Below, in pieces: positions 24,291 through 32,111 of a stretch of 64,000 bases of DNA. The stretch is taken from the NCBI RefSeq assembly GCF_001761325.1, contig NZ_CP017478.1, positions 1,943,501 through 2,007,500 on the forward strand, read 5' to 3'. This stretch comes from Urechidicola croceus (GTDB lineage Bacteria; Bacteroidota; Bacteroidia; Flavobacteriales; Flavobacteriaceae). Below the pieces are notes generated by a model. It searched no databases. It saw only the letters and a list, made by a program, of their open reading frames with translations, and was not told where the DNA came from. The translations under genes and the position numbers were made by a program. The number at the start of each line of letters is the position of its first letter. Position 1 is the stretch's first letter.

Positions 24291-26936
24291 GTTATACCCT
24301 AGAGATAACATAATTATCCTAGGCATAATATAAGTTTTAGTATCAGAAATTATATATGATGAAAAACTATTTTGATTTTTAAACTTCACATCAAATATAT
24401 TTTTAGCATCTAATTTAAAACTCCAAGCACTATTCTCTTTTCTATATGACAATGTTGCATTCCCTAATTCATATTTATTTTCTTGATTGAATTCTTTATT
24501 TTCATAATTATATTTTCTATAATCAAAAGAAAAAATAAACCCTTTTAAAAAATCATAATCTATATTTATAAATGGCTCATTTGTTGTAAATTTTGAGTTA
24601 GTATTACCTGAAACATATTTACCTAAACTTCTTTTATAACCAATTTCTATTGTAGGAAAGTCATCATATAAAGTTTTTGCTGACATTTCAAAAGATGAAG
24701 TATTATTTTTATTCTTATTCCTAATATTATCAATAAACTGAATATAGTTGGACGACATATAGTTTACACTAAATTTATAATTAATATTCTTAATTTTCTT
24801 CCGAATATTACCATTATAATTCCAACGTGTTTCAGGATTATCAATTAGAATTGGCGTTAAAAATTGATTTACGCCATCAAACTCAACATTATTTTGAATT
24901 CCCTTTATTTTCTTAGTGAAATTTACACTTGCAAATAACATTAAACCTTTATACATACTAAATTTACTATATCTTATTCTAGCTGAATGAAATAATTCAT
25001 TTTCCAATAATTCGTTTCCTCTATAAACAGAATTATAGGATTGTAAATAAAATTGGTTTGCATATTTTGAAGCATTAGAAAATGTACTTTTTAACTGATA
25101 AGTTGCCTTTAATTTTTCTGATTTTTTAAACTCAATTTCAGATAAAAAATCTGGAAGAAATATTGTTTTTTGCTTTTTTGTAGTATTTGTTTGATTGGCT
25201 TTCCAATTATAGTTATGAAAATATCCTCCTTGCTTAAAAGTAAATATACCTGTTCTAAACTTATAATGCAATCCTAAAAAATTGTCATTTAATTTAAAAT
25301 CCAAATCATTACCAAAACCTGATGTATTAAAATTATTAGTACTTCCATTATTCAACAATTGGCTGTCATAAGTACTAAATTGATCATTTGAGAATCTATT
25401 ACCAAGTGTTGTATAAACATGATTATTGTTATTTAATACCCAATAGTGTTTTAAAATAGTTTCAAAATTATTTCTTTGCGTTTCTTTTAACTGTGACAAT
25501 TCATAAATGGGTTCATCAATAATAGGAATCAAACCTTGCAAAATAGAATTATTGGTTTCCCAAAATGTGTTTGGATTGTTTTTATTATACACATAATCTG
25601 CAACAAAAGAAAATGTATGCTTGTTTGATACTTTTTTATGCCACTCAATATTTTGGTTTATTAATGTTGCTATAGCATCTTTGCGTGTATTAATTAAGTT
25701 GTTATTAAAATTGACAATAGAAGATATATTATTGTTTTTAAAATTATCTGATTTTTTAAACTGAGTTCTAAAATACCACTGCTCTTTTAAATTTGGTGTA
25801 TAATCAAAATTAATCTTCCCTATTCCTAATATATTTTTAGAATTTGTGGTGCTTTCTTTGTCTTCAAGAAAAGCAACATACTGATTTTGTGTTTCTTCAA
25901 AAGTATTAGAATTATCATCTGAAAAAATTGCATACCCATTTACATTTAGTTTATTATTAACAGTTTTTGTAATATTTAACGCTCCAAATTTACTGCTTCT
26001 ACTCACTAAATCTTGAGATTCCATAAACTGTGAAAAATCACTTCGAGATGAATTTAATGACAATCCATCACCTCTAAAAACAGCATTAATTCCTCCTTGA
26101 AAATTCATGAAATCTTTAAATGTAAATGTTGTCTCAGCAACATTATTAACGTTCCCAATAAAATTGGCATTTATTTCTGGGCTATAATAAAACAAATTAC
26201 TGTGTGTTCGATAATAATCTTTATTGCCCTTTCCTGCTTCAATATCTCCAAAAACAAACTTCTTTTTATCCTCTTTGAGTTCTATATTCATTGCCATTTC
26301 ATCACTATCGGATAAGTTTTTAAGAAATGGTATTTCATTATAATTGTCAAGTACAACAACTTTATCAATGGCATCGGCTGGGATATTCTCAACGGCAAGT
26401 TTAGAACCACCTCCAAAAAACTTCTCTCCTTCTACTAGCATTGTAGTTACTTTTTTACCATTTACTGTAACTTCTCCATCTTTATCAACATCTACACCTG
26501 GTAATTTCTTCAACACGTTTTTGAGTTTACGCTCTTCTCCTGTTGTAAAACTATCTGCATTGTAAATCATTGTGTCTTGTTTTACAATAACGGGTATTTC
26601 AATAACAACTTCTTCTAACTGGTTTTCTTTCGGCTTTAAAACAATGTTTTTTTCAATATCTTGTTGGGCATCTAATTCAAAATTATAGGTTTCAAATCCT
26701 AAATAACTCACAGTAATTGTATAACGTTCTTGATGTAACGATAGGTTATACCTTCCAACATCATCTGTAATTGCAAAGGTCATTGTTTTAGCAGTATCTT
26801 TAGGAATAGCAATAATATTGGCATAAGATAAAGGTGTAGTGATTGAATCTTTAACTACGCCTTTTAGCGTAATGGATTGAGAATAACTTATTATACTCAA
26901 TATAAAAAGTAATAAAAAACATATGTATTTTTTCAA
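24285..26936 (-). CDS. outer-membrane beta-barrel receptor with carboxypeptidase-like N-domain
   Basis: 883 residues from a TTG start. A signal peptide (to about 20, ISYSQ) is followed by a CarboxypepD_reg-like domain (ITLKGVVKDSITTPLSYANI, about 21-105), a plug-like segment (LKKLPGVDVDKDGEVTVNGK, VVVLDNYNEIPFLKNL) and a long Asn/Lys/Tyr-rich barrel ending in an aromatic-rich strand. The family is the TonB-receptor-like outer-membrane protein group paired with GLPGLI genes in Bacteroidota; a GLPGLI gene lies 32 bp upstream. Its 3' end overlaps the GldM-like gene by 6 bp. The substrate is unknown. Confidence 0.82.
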   Translation of the reverse strand: MKKYICFLLLFILSIISYSQSITLKGVVKDSITTPLSYANIIAIPKDTAKTMTFAITDDVGRYNLSLHQERYTITVSYLGFETYNFELDAQQDIEKNIVLKPKENQLEEVVIEIPVIVKQDTMIYNADSFTTGEERKLKNVLKKLPGVDVDKDGEVTVNGKKVTTMLVEGEKFFGGGSKLAVENIPADAIDKVVVLDNYNEIPFLKNLSDSDEMAMNIELKEDKKKFVFGDIEAGKGNKDYYRTHSNLFYYSPEINANFIGNVNNVAETTFTFKDFMNFQGGINAVFRGDGLSLNSSRSDFSQFMESQDLVSRSSKFGALNITKTVNNKLNVNGYAIFSDDNSNTFEETQNQYVAFLEDKESTTNSKNILGIGKINFDYTPNLKEQWYFRTQFKKSDNFKNNNISSIVNFNNNLINTRKDAIATLINQNIEWHKKVSNKHTFSFVADYVYNKNNPNTFWETNNSILQGLIPIIDEPIYELSQLKETQRNNFETILKHYWVLNNNNHVYTTLGNRFSNDQFSTYDSQLLNNGSTNNFNTSGFGNDLDFKLNDNFLGLHYKFRTGIFTFKQGGYFHNYNWKANQTNTTKKQKTIFLPDFLSEIEFKKSEKLKATYQLKSTFSNASKYANQFYLQSYNSVYRGNELLENELFHSARIRYSKFSMYKGLMLFASVNFTKKIKGIQNNVEFDGVNQFLTPILIDNPETRWNYNGNIRKKIKNINYKFSVNYMSSNYIQFIDNIRNKNKNNTSSFEMSAKTLYDDFPTIEIGYKRSLGKYVSGNTNSKFTTNEPFINIDYDFLKGFIFSFDYRKYNYENKEFNQENKYELGNATLSYRKENSAWSFKLDAKNIFDVKFKNQNSFSSYIISDTKTYIMPRIIMLSLGYNL

Positions 26937-26968
26937 TTATTTTATGATTTTATAAAAACTCTACCGTT

Positions 26969-27712
26969 TTATTTTCCAATTGTTTTTCTAAAACTATTCA
27001 TTGTTTTTAATCCAATTTCTTCAAATTCTTCCTTAGTAACTTCTTTTCCTTTTTTAGGTTTTTCAACTTTCACTTCTCTTTTAGGATTTAGTTCAATTTT
27101 AGTTGCTGTGTACTTTTCATTATTAATTTCTAGTTCTAAAATAAGTCCTGGTAAACCTGCATAACCTAAAGGCCCAAATGAAAAAGGTAATTCTGGGCAA
27201 AACCATGCTGTAACAGGGTACTCAATCATACCATTTCTACCTTTTACTTCTTTAATAGTAATTGCTTTATAGCAAGTATAAGCACCAATTTTTTTAGTGT
27301 GAACAGTGGTTTTCCATTCTATTGGATTTTCTTTAATTAAAAACATCTCTCCATAAGCCTCCAACTGTTTTATATTTATCTTATAGTTACTATTGTTATA
27401 GTAAACCGCATTCCCATAAGGGCCTAATGCAAATCCATAAAACCGATTTCCTTCTAACTCCAAATACTTTTTAACTTTAAATATACTCTCATTATCTTTA
27501 TAAAATAATTCAAACTCTAACTCTTTCAGTATATTATTTACACTACCATCTATTTCTTTACTAATCTTACTAAAATGATTTTCATTCTTTTTTTCTCGAT
27601 TTTTTTCCGAAAAACCTGTAACAACTTCTTTTTTATATGTAATAACACCACTCCTACCACTTTCTATACTATTAAAAGAAAACATTAAAACCATTAATAT
27701 TATATATTTCAT
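26969..27712 (-). CDS. GLPGLI family protein
   Basis: 247 residues from ATG 27712 (MKYIILMVLMFSFNSIES); the longer frame upstream adds a poor leader before the signal peptide. The defining motif YAGLPGLILELE is present after GPLGY, together with the family's EWKTTVHTKKIGAYTCYKA-like region (about residue 140), in which a Cys sits before KAIT. GLPGLI proteins are secreted, of unknown biochemical role, and are usually encoded next to an outer-membrane receptor, as here. Confidence 0.9.
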   Translation of the reverse strand: MKYIILMVLMFSFNSIESGRSGVITYKKEVVTGFSEKNREKKNENHFSKISKEIDGSVNNILKELEFELFYKDNESIFKVKKYLELEGNRFYGFALGPYGNAVYYNNSNYKINIKQLEAYGEMFLIKENPIEWKTTVHTKKIGAYTCYKAITIKEVKGRNGMIEYPVTAWFCPELPFSFGPLGYAGLPGLILELEINNEKYTATKIELNPKREVKVEKPKKGKEVTKEEFEEIGLKTMNSFRKTIGK

Positions 27713-27730
27713 ATCTCTACTTTTTTTAGC

Positions 27731-27755
27731 AAGGGTTGGCAATCAACCAACCCTT
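27731..27755. terminator. hairpin upstream of the GLPGLI gene
   Basis: AAGGGTTGG (27731-27739) pairs with CCAACCCTT (27747-27755), a 9-bp perfect stem. There is no T run on either side, so it is a weak or Rho-assisted terminator, or an RNA processing structure, for the remnant gene upstream on the minus strand. Confidence 0.45.
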
Positions 27756-27772
27756 ATAATTAATAAATTAAA

Positions 27773-27928
27773 TTACCCGCACATAATCCCATAATATAAA
27801 TCTGTATAATACCATTCTAAATAAGGATCTCCATCTCCAAAATCAGTCCCAAAATCCCATACTTCTTCAATACAACTTTTTTCTATTACTATTCTATTTC
27901 GCTGAACAGAGTGAATATGATTTGGTTT
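27773..27928 (-). pseudogene. 3' remnant of an unidentified gene
   Basis: The minus strand reads IEKSCIEEVWDFGTDFGDGD, then PYLEWYYTDLYYGIMCG and a stop at 27773-27775. The sequence is protein-like and acidic-aromatic, but an in-frame stop just upstream of about 27928 leaves no start. It abuts, head to head, a similarly truncated gene on the other strand. I do not recognise the family. Confidence 0.45.
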
Positions 27929-28157
27929 GAACTACAACAGCGGGTTTTTAAATATTTCTGATAATAAAATTAATAGTTATTATATTTCAGCAGGGTTAGG
28001 ATTACCTGTTTCTAAAAATAAAACTCAATTAAATATTTCATATTCTTATGGTAGTGAAGGAACAATTTCAAACAAATTAATTCAAGAAAAATTTCATAAA
28101 ATAACATTAAACTTAGGATTCGTTGGAAATTGGTTTAATAAACGAAAAATCTTTTAA
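27921..28157 (+). pseudogene. 3' remnant of a porin-like outer-membrane protein gene
   Basis: Codons from about 27921 read FGLNYNSGFLNISDNKINSY, then YISAGLGLPVSKNKTQLNIS and a C-terminal WFNKRKIF. This strongly recalls the last strands of flavobacterial FadL/OMPP1-type outer-membrane proteins. An in-frame TGA at 27918-27920 and the absence of signal peptide or earlier barrel show only about 78 C-terminal residues remain. The full parental gene is probably elsewhere in the genome. Confidence 0.6.
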
Positions 28158-28163
28158 ATAAAT

Positions 28164-28676
28164 TTATTTCCAAGTTTGAAAAACTAGATCTAATGCATCA
28201 TCAACTCCTTGATAAAAATTATCTTCTTTAAACATAGGAATCATTTGATTTTGAATTATTTCATTACAAATGGAATCTGTAAGTATTTTTCTAGTACCTA
28301 AACCTGTTGAAATTCTAACTTTTCTATTCATTTTAGATACTAAAATAATCAATCCGTTATTTTTATCCTTTTTACCAACTCCCCAATAATTCCCTAAATC
28401 ATCAGTAAATTGATTGATATTGTATGGTACCGAATCTAATGTCACAATAGCAATCTCATTGCTAGAAACTAATTTAAAAGAATCTATTCTTTTCGTTAAC
28501 AAAGTGGTTTCATTTTCAGAAAACAAATAAGTAAAATCATTTACATACCCTATTGACTCTGGAAAAACAATTCCTGTTGGAGGACAACCTTTAACATCTT
28601 CCATTGCATCCATTTTCATTGAATGCTTACAAGAAACTAAGGAAATTATAAAAATAAATAGGAATAACTTTTTCAT
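28164..28676 (-). CDS. TPM-domain lipoprotein
   Basis: 170 residues from ATG 28676 (MKKLFLFIFIISLVSC); an upstream frame only reads the neighbour's Gly-rich tail out of phase. The lipobox LVSC puts the acylated Cys at about residue 16. The TPM domain follows: YVNDFTYLFSENETTLLTKR, SSNEIAIVTLDSVPY, WGVGKKDKNNGLIILVSK and ISTGLGTRKILTDS. TPM domains occur in proteins linked to photosystem repair in plants and to envelope functions in bacteria. It is the last of three TPM genes in a row. Confidence 0.82.
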   Translation of the reverse strand: MKKLFLFIFIISLVSCKHSMKMDAMEDVKGCPPTGIVFPESIGYVNDFTYLFSENETTLLTKRIDSFKLVSSNEIAIVTLDSVPYNINQFTDDLGNYWGVGKKDKNNGLIILVSKMNRKVRISTGLGTRKILTDSICNEIIQNQMIPMFKEDNFYQGVDDALDLVFQTWK

Positions 28677-28692
28677 AAAAAGTAGTTTAACA

Positions 28693-29502
28693 TTACCATC
28701 CTCCTGAAGCACCACCTCCACCGAAGCCGCCTCCGCCTCCAAAACCACCGAAGCCTCCGCCTCCAAAACCTCCACCACTAGAACTTCCACCAAAGCCACC
28801 TCCGCCGAAACCTCCTCGGCCTGCGTTGCTTAGAATGATTGCTTCTAAAATACTACCGGCTGTCGAATTTCTTCCACCATTTCGATTTCCTCCACCTTTA
28901 TTTCGTTTGGACATGATAATCATCAAAATAATAAAAATGAAGAAAAGTATCATCCCAATCGGTATTCCTGGCTCATCAGAATATTGTTTTTCATTTTGAT
29001 ATTCTCCACTTAGGATTTCAAATATTACATCAGCCCCTCTATCTAGTCCCTGATAATAATTACCTTCTTTAAAATTCGGCAACATCACATTATTTATAAT
29101 TCTTCTTGAAAGAGCATCAGTTAACAAATGTTCTACTCCATAACCAGTTTGTATAGTAACTTTCCTATCATCAAGTGCTAGTAAAACAACAACTCCATTA
29201 TCTTTACCTACTTGACCTATTTCCCATTTATGACCTAATTGTGTTGCATAGTATTTTATTTCTTCTCCTCCAGTTGTATTCATAATCATCATGAAAACCT
29301 CAGTAGAAGTAGAATCACTGTAACGTTCTAATTTTTTTGACAATGCATTAAATTGAGAATTCGTTAGTGTTTTGGTACTATCAATTAATGCAGGAATAAA
29401 ACTTGGTTTTGCAGGAATATCTTGTGAATAAACCGTAAAACACATCAACATACTTAGTATAAAGAATGTAATATTTCTATATTTTATGGTGATATTTTCC
29501 AA
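28693..29502 (-). CDS. TPM-domain membrane protein with Gly-rich C-terminus
   Basis: 269 residues if translation begins at TTG 29502, one base after the upstream stop; this places the signal peptide (NITFFILSMLMCFTVYSQ) near the N-terminus. ATGs at 29547 and 29535 would give a long leader overlapping the previous gene. The TPM domain spans about 30-170 (VGKDNGVVVLLALDDRKVTI, QTGYGVEHLLTDALS). One membrane helix follows (PIGMILFFIFIILMIIMS), then about 60 residues of Gly/Ser/Phe-rich low-complexity sequence. The architecture matches YgcG-type proteins, usually encoded beside LemA, as here. Confidence 0.83.
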   Translation of the reverse strand: MENITIKYRNITFFILSMLMCFTVYSQDIPAKPSFIPALIDSTKTLTNSQFNALSKKLERYSDSTSTEVFMMIMNTTGGEEIKYYATQLGHKWEIGQVGKDNGVVVLLALDDRKVTIQTGYGVEHLLTDALSRRIINNVMLPNFKEGNYYQGLDRGADVIFEILSGEYQNEKQYSDEPGIPIGMILFFIFIILMIIMSKRNKGGGNRNGGRNSTAGSILEAIILSNAGRGGFGGGGFGGSSSGGGFGGGGFGGFGGGGGFGGGGASGGW

Positions 29503-29503
29503 A

Positions 29504-29941
29504 TTAACCTTTAGATATTTCGTTTGACAATTCATTAGAATTATCAATAGTTACAGGATATAATTCTTTTAATTTTTCCCCAACTTTTTCAATTGCAAGC
29601 ACTAAACCTTTAGCGTTCTGTTTTTTCGAGAAATGATTGATAACTAAATCTTTTTCATCATCCCAAAAATTATGAGGTACTTGCTCATAGATTCCTTTAT
29701 CTCCATAAATTGCAAATTGATGACTATCAACAGCAACATAAAAAAGGACTCCATTTTGAAGTTTTGTCTCATTCATTTTTAAATAACAAAAAACCTCCTT
29801 TGCTCTTTCCAAGGGAGGCTTTTCGGAAGAATTTTCAATATGTACGCGTATTTCTCCTGAAGTATGATCTTCAGCAGATTTTATAGCATCAATTATTTGC
29901 TGCTCTTCATTTGTCGTTAAAAACTCTTCAACTAAAGACAT
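29504..29941 (-). CDS. TPM-domain protein (cytoplasmic, no signal)
   Basis: 145 residues from ATG 29941 (MSLVEEFLTTNEEQQI). It has no signal peptide or membrane helix. TPM-type features are AEDHTSGEIRVHIENS, LQNGVLFYVAVDSHQFAIYG and DKGIYEQVP. It lies 9 bp after lemA and one base before the secreted TPM gene. It corresponds to the small TPM protein often found as a second TPM gene in lemA operons. Confidence 0.8.
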   Translation of the reverse strand: MSLVEEFLTTNEEQQIIDAIKSAEDHTSGEIRVHIENSSEKPPLERAKEVFCYLKMNETKLQNGVLFYVAVDSHQFAIYGDKGIYEQVPHNFWDDEKDLVINHFSKKQNAKGLVLAIEKVGEKLKELYPVTIDNSNELSNEISKG

Positions 29942-29950
29942 CAATTTATT

Positions 29951-30550
29951 TTATTTAAAATCAAAATCTACATCAGGTGCACTTTCTGCTCCAGCTTCTG
30001 CCTGAAAATATTCCATACCATCAAATCCAAACCATCCTGCTAATAATGAATTTGGAAATGTTTTAATATGTTGATTATATGGCTGTACTGCTTTATTAAA
30101 CCTATCACGGGCTACATTAATTCTATTTTCAGTTCCTTCTAATTGACTTTGAAGTTCTAAAAAATTTTGATTTGCTTTTAATTCTGGATAACGCTCTACT
30201 ACTACCATTAATTTTGACAATGCACTAGTTAACCCTCCTTGTGCTTGATTAAATGCAGTCATTTGCTCTGGAGTAATATTAGAAGGATCAATTGTTGTGG
30301 AAGTTGCTTTCGCTCTTGCTTCAATAACGTCAGTCAATGTTCCTCTTTCAAAATCTGCAGCTCCTTGCACAGTTTTAACTAGGTTACCTATTAAATCATT
30401 TCTACGTTGATATGAATTTTCAACATCTCCCCAAGTTTTAGTTGCATTCTCTTGTAAACTTACCGCTGTATTATTAAATCCAACACCCCAATTGTATAGT
30501 GCAAAAGCAATAACAGCAAGTAAAATTAATGGTATAAGTAATTTTTTCAT
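29951..30550 (-). CDS. lemA: LemA family protein
   Basis: 199 residues. An N-terminal membrane anchor (KLLIPLILLAVIAFALYNWG) is followed by a long helical bundle. The family's signature segments are NSYQRRNDLIGNLVKTVQGA, ERGTLTDVIEARAKA, VVERYPELKANQNFLELQSQ and ENRINVARDRFNKAVQPYN. LemA proteins are envelope-associated with N-terminus out; the biochemical role is not settled. It overlaps the MerR gene by 4 bp and precedes three TPM genes, forming one operon. Confidence 0.92.
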   Translation of the reverse strand: MKKLLIPLILLAVIAFALYNWGVGFNNTAVSLQENATKTWGDVENSYQRRNDLIGNLVKTVQGAADFERGTLTDVIEARAKATSTTIDPSNITPEQMTAFNQAQGGLTSALSKLMVVVERYPELKANQNFLELQSQLEGTENRINVARDRFNKAVQPYNQHIKTFPNSLLAGWFGFDGMEYFQAEAGAESAPDVDFDFK

Positions 30551-30876
30551 AATAGTTGATTTTTGATATTTATTAATTCCTGTTTGATATTTTCTAAATT
30601 TGAAATAATTTCTAAATTATCCATAGTTTTAGGATTTTCTTTCATTTTCTTTTTAGCACCATCAAGTGTATAACCTTTTTCTTTTACTAAATGATAAATA
30701 AGTTTTAAATTCTTTAAATCATCAGCAGTAAAAAGTCGATTTCCTTTGTTGTTTTTTTTTGGTTTTAAAATAGAAAATTCATTTTCCCAAAAACGAATTA
30801 GAGATGTGTTTACATCAAATGCCTTGGCTACTTCGCCAATTTTATAGTATCTTTTTTCCGGTAAGTCAATATACAT
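30547..30876 (-). CDS. MerR family transcriptional regulator
   Basis: 109 residues. A winged-helix MerR DNA-binding domain fills the N-terminal 70 residues (YYKIGEVAKAFDVNTSLIRF, WENEFSILKPKKNNKGNRLF, LIYHLVKEKGYTLDGAKKKM). The short C-terminal helix contains no Cys, so it is not a metal sensor; it probably dimerises only. It is the first gene of the lemA/TPM operon and overlaps lemA by 4 bp, so it may autoregulate the cluster. Confidence 0.87.
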   Translation of the reverse strand: MYIDLPEKRYYKIGEVAKAFDVNTSLIRFWENEFSILKPKKNNKGNRLFTADDLKNLKLIYHLVKEKGYTLDGAKKKMKENPKTMDNLEIISNLENIKQELINIKNQLL

Positions 30877-31001
30877 AGCATTTGTATTTTTTCGAATACA
30901 CGAATATACAATTTTTTTAGATATTCCCTAAAGGAACTAAAAAAGTTAAAATGTGTTTGTGTTAGATTAAACTAAAGAAATTTTAAGCAAATAAATGTAA
31001 A

Positions 31002-31973
31002 TTAATCAAGTGATTGCCCTTCAATTTGAGCAGCTTTTTGCATAGCCTCAAATTCTTTAGGAGATAAATTTCCATAATAGAAATTTATTGGATTGATTCT
31101 TTCTTTGTTTTTACGGATTTCATAATGAAGATGTGGCGCTTGTGATCGACCTGTATTACCAACGAAGCCAATTAAATCTCCACGTTTTACCTTTTGCCCT
31201 TTACGAACATTATATTTACTCAAATGCGCATATAAAGAAGTATATCCAAATCCGTGATCAATTCTAATATGTTTCCCAAAACCAGAAGCGCTTTGATCAG
31301 CACGAGTTACTTTTCCTGGTCCGGTTGCAAAAACTGGTGTTCCTCTTGGTGCTGTAAAATCCATTCCATAATGTTTTTTACGTGTTTTTAAAAAAGGATC
31401 TGTACGCCATCCATAACCAGATGCCATACGAGTTAAATCTTCATTTTTTACTGGCTGAATTGCTGGTATTGCGGCTAATAACTCTTCTTTATTCTTTGCC
31501 AATTTTACAATTTCATCTAATGATTTTGACTGAATATACAACTGTTTTGAAAGAATATCCATATTTTCAGTTATATCAGTCACTAATTTTGAGTCTTCAA
31601 ATCCTTGTAAAGATTTATATCTATTCACTCCACCAAAACCTGCAGTTCTTTGTTCTTCTGGAATCGGATTTAATTCAAAAAAAGTACGGTAAATATTATT
31701 ATCTCTTACTTGTAAATCTTCTAAAACATGTTCAAACTCTGCTTGTTTTTTCTCTAGTGAAGCATAATTTAATTTAAGAAATTCATATTCTCTTTTCAAC
31801 ACTTTTTCTCCAGGAGTCTCAAAAAATCTAGACAACACTACATAACCTAATATCATTGCTAATCCAAAAGCAACAACTGAACCAAAAAATTTGGTAAAAA
31901 CTGTACGCCTTTTTCTTTCTATCTTTTTATAAGATAAAGTTTCTGAATCGTAATGGTATTTAACTTTCGCCAT
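31002..31973 (-). CDS. M23 (LytM-type) peptidase, membrane-anchored
   Basis: 323 residues. One membrane helix (TKFFGSVVAFGLAMILGYVV, about 27-46) is followed by a coiled coil (EYEFLKLNYASLEKKQAEFE) and the catalytic domain. Zinc-ligand motifs are HYGMDF (HxxxD) and HLHYEIR (HxH), with SLYAHLSKY supplying the further His. The enzyme cleaves peptidoglycan cross-links or serves as a divisome or elongasome activator. It is divergent from alaS. Confidence 0.9.
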   Translation of the reverse strand: MAKVKYHYDSETLSYKKIERKRRTVFTKFFGSVVAFGLAMILGYVVLSRFFETPGEKVLKREYEFLKLNYASLEKKQAEFEHVLEDLQVRDNNIYRTFFELNPIPEEQRTAGFGGVNRYKSLQGFEDSKLVTDITENMDILSKQLYIQSKSLDEIVKLAKNKEELLAAIPAIQPVKNEDLTRMASGYGWRTDPFLKTRKKHYGMDFTAPRGTPVFATGPGKVTRADQSASGFGKHIRIDHGFGYTSLYAHLSKYNVRKGQKVKRGDLIGFVGNTGRSQAPHLHYEIRKNKERINPINFYYGNLSPKEFEAMQKAAQIEGQSLD

Positions 31974-31988
31974 AAAACTAAAATATCT

Positions 31989-31996
31989 TAGATTTG
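31989..31996 (+). promoter_or_regulatory. candidate -7 box for alaS (TAGATTTG)
   Basis: TAGATTTG matches TAnnTTTG on the plus strand, 116 bp before the alaS start. It would imply a leader of about 110 nt. Confidence 0.45.
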
Positions 31997-32045
31997 CACT
32001 CTAAACGAAATAACAATTGAAATTATTGTTATTCAGAATAGAAAA

Positions 32046-32053
32046 CAAATTTA
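32046..32053 (-). promoter_or_regulatory. candidate -7 box for the M23 peptidase gene (TAAATTTG)
   Basis: The minus strand reads TAAATTTG, 73 bp before the peptidase start. The alaS and M23 boxes are arranged so their transcripts would overlap by about 50 nt. Confidence 0.5.
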
Positions 32054-32111
32054 CAAAATGTTTTATAACTACTTATTTGAAGGTGGTTTTTTAAAATAAA
32101 ATTAACATTTT

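Noticed and set aside
28677-28799. N-terminal extension of the TPM lipoprotein (Val/Glu/Ala-rich)
   Set aside because: It is an out-of-frame reading of the Gly-rich tail of the upstream gene; the lipoprotein signal peptide starts at 28676.
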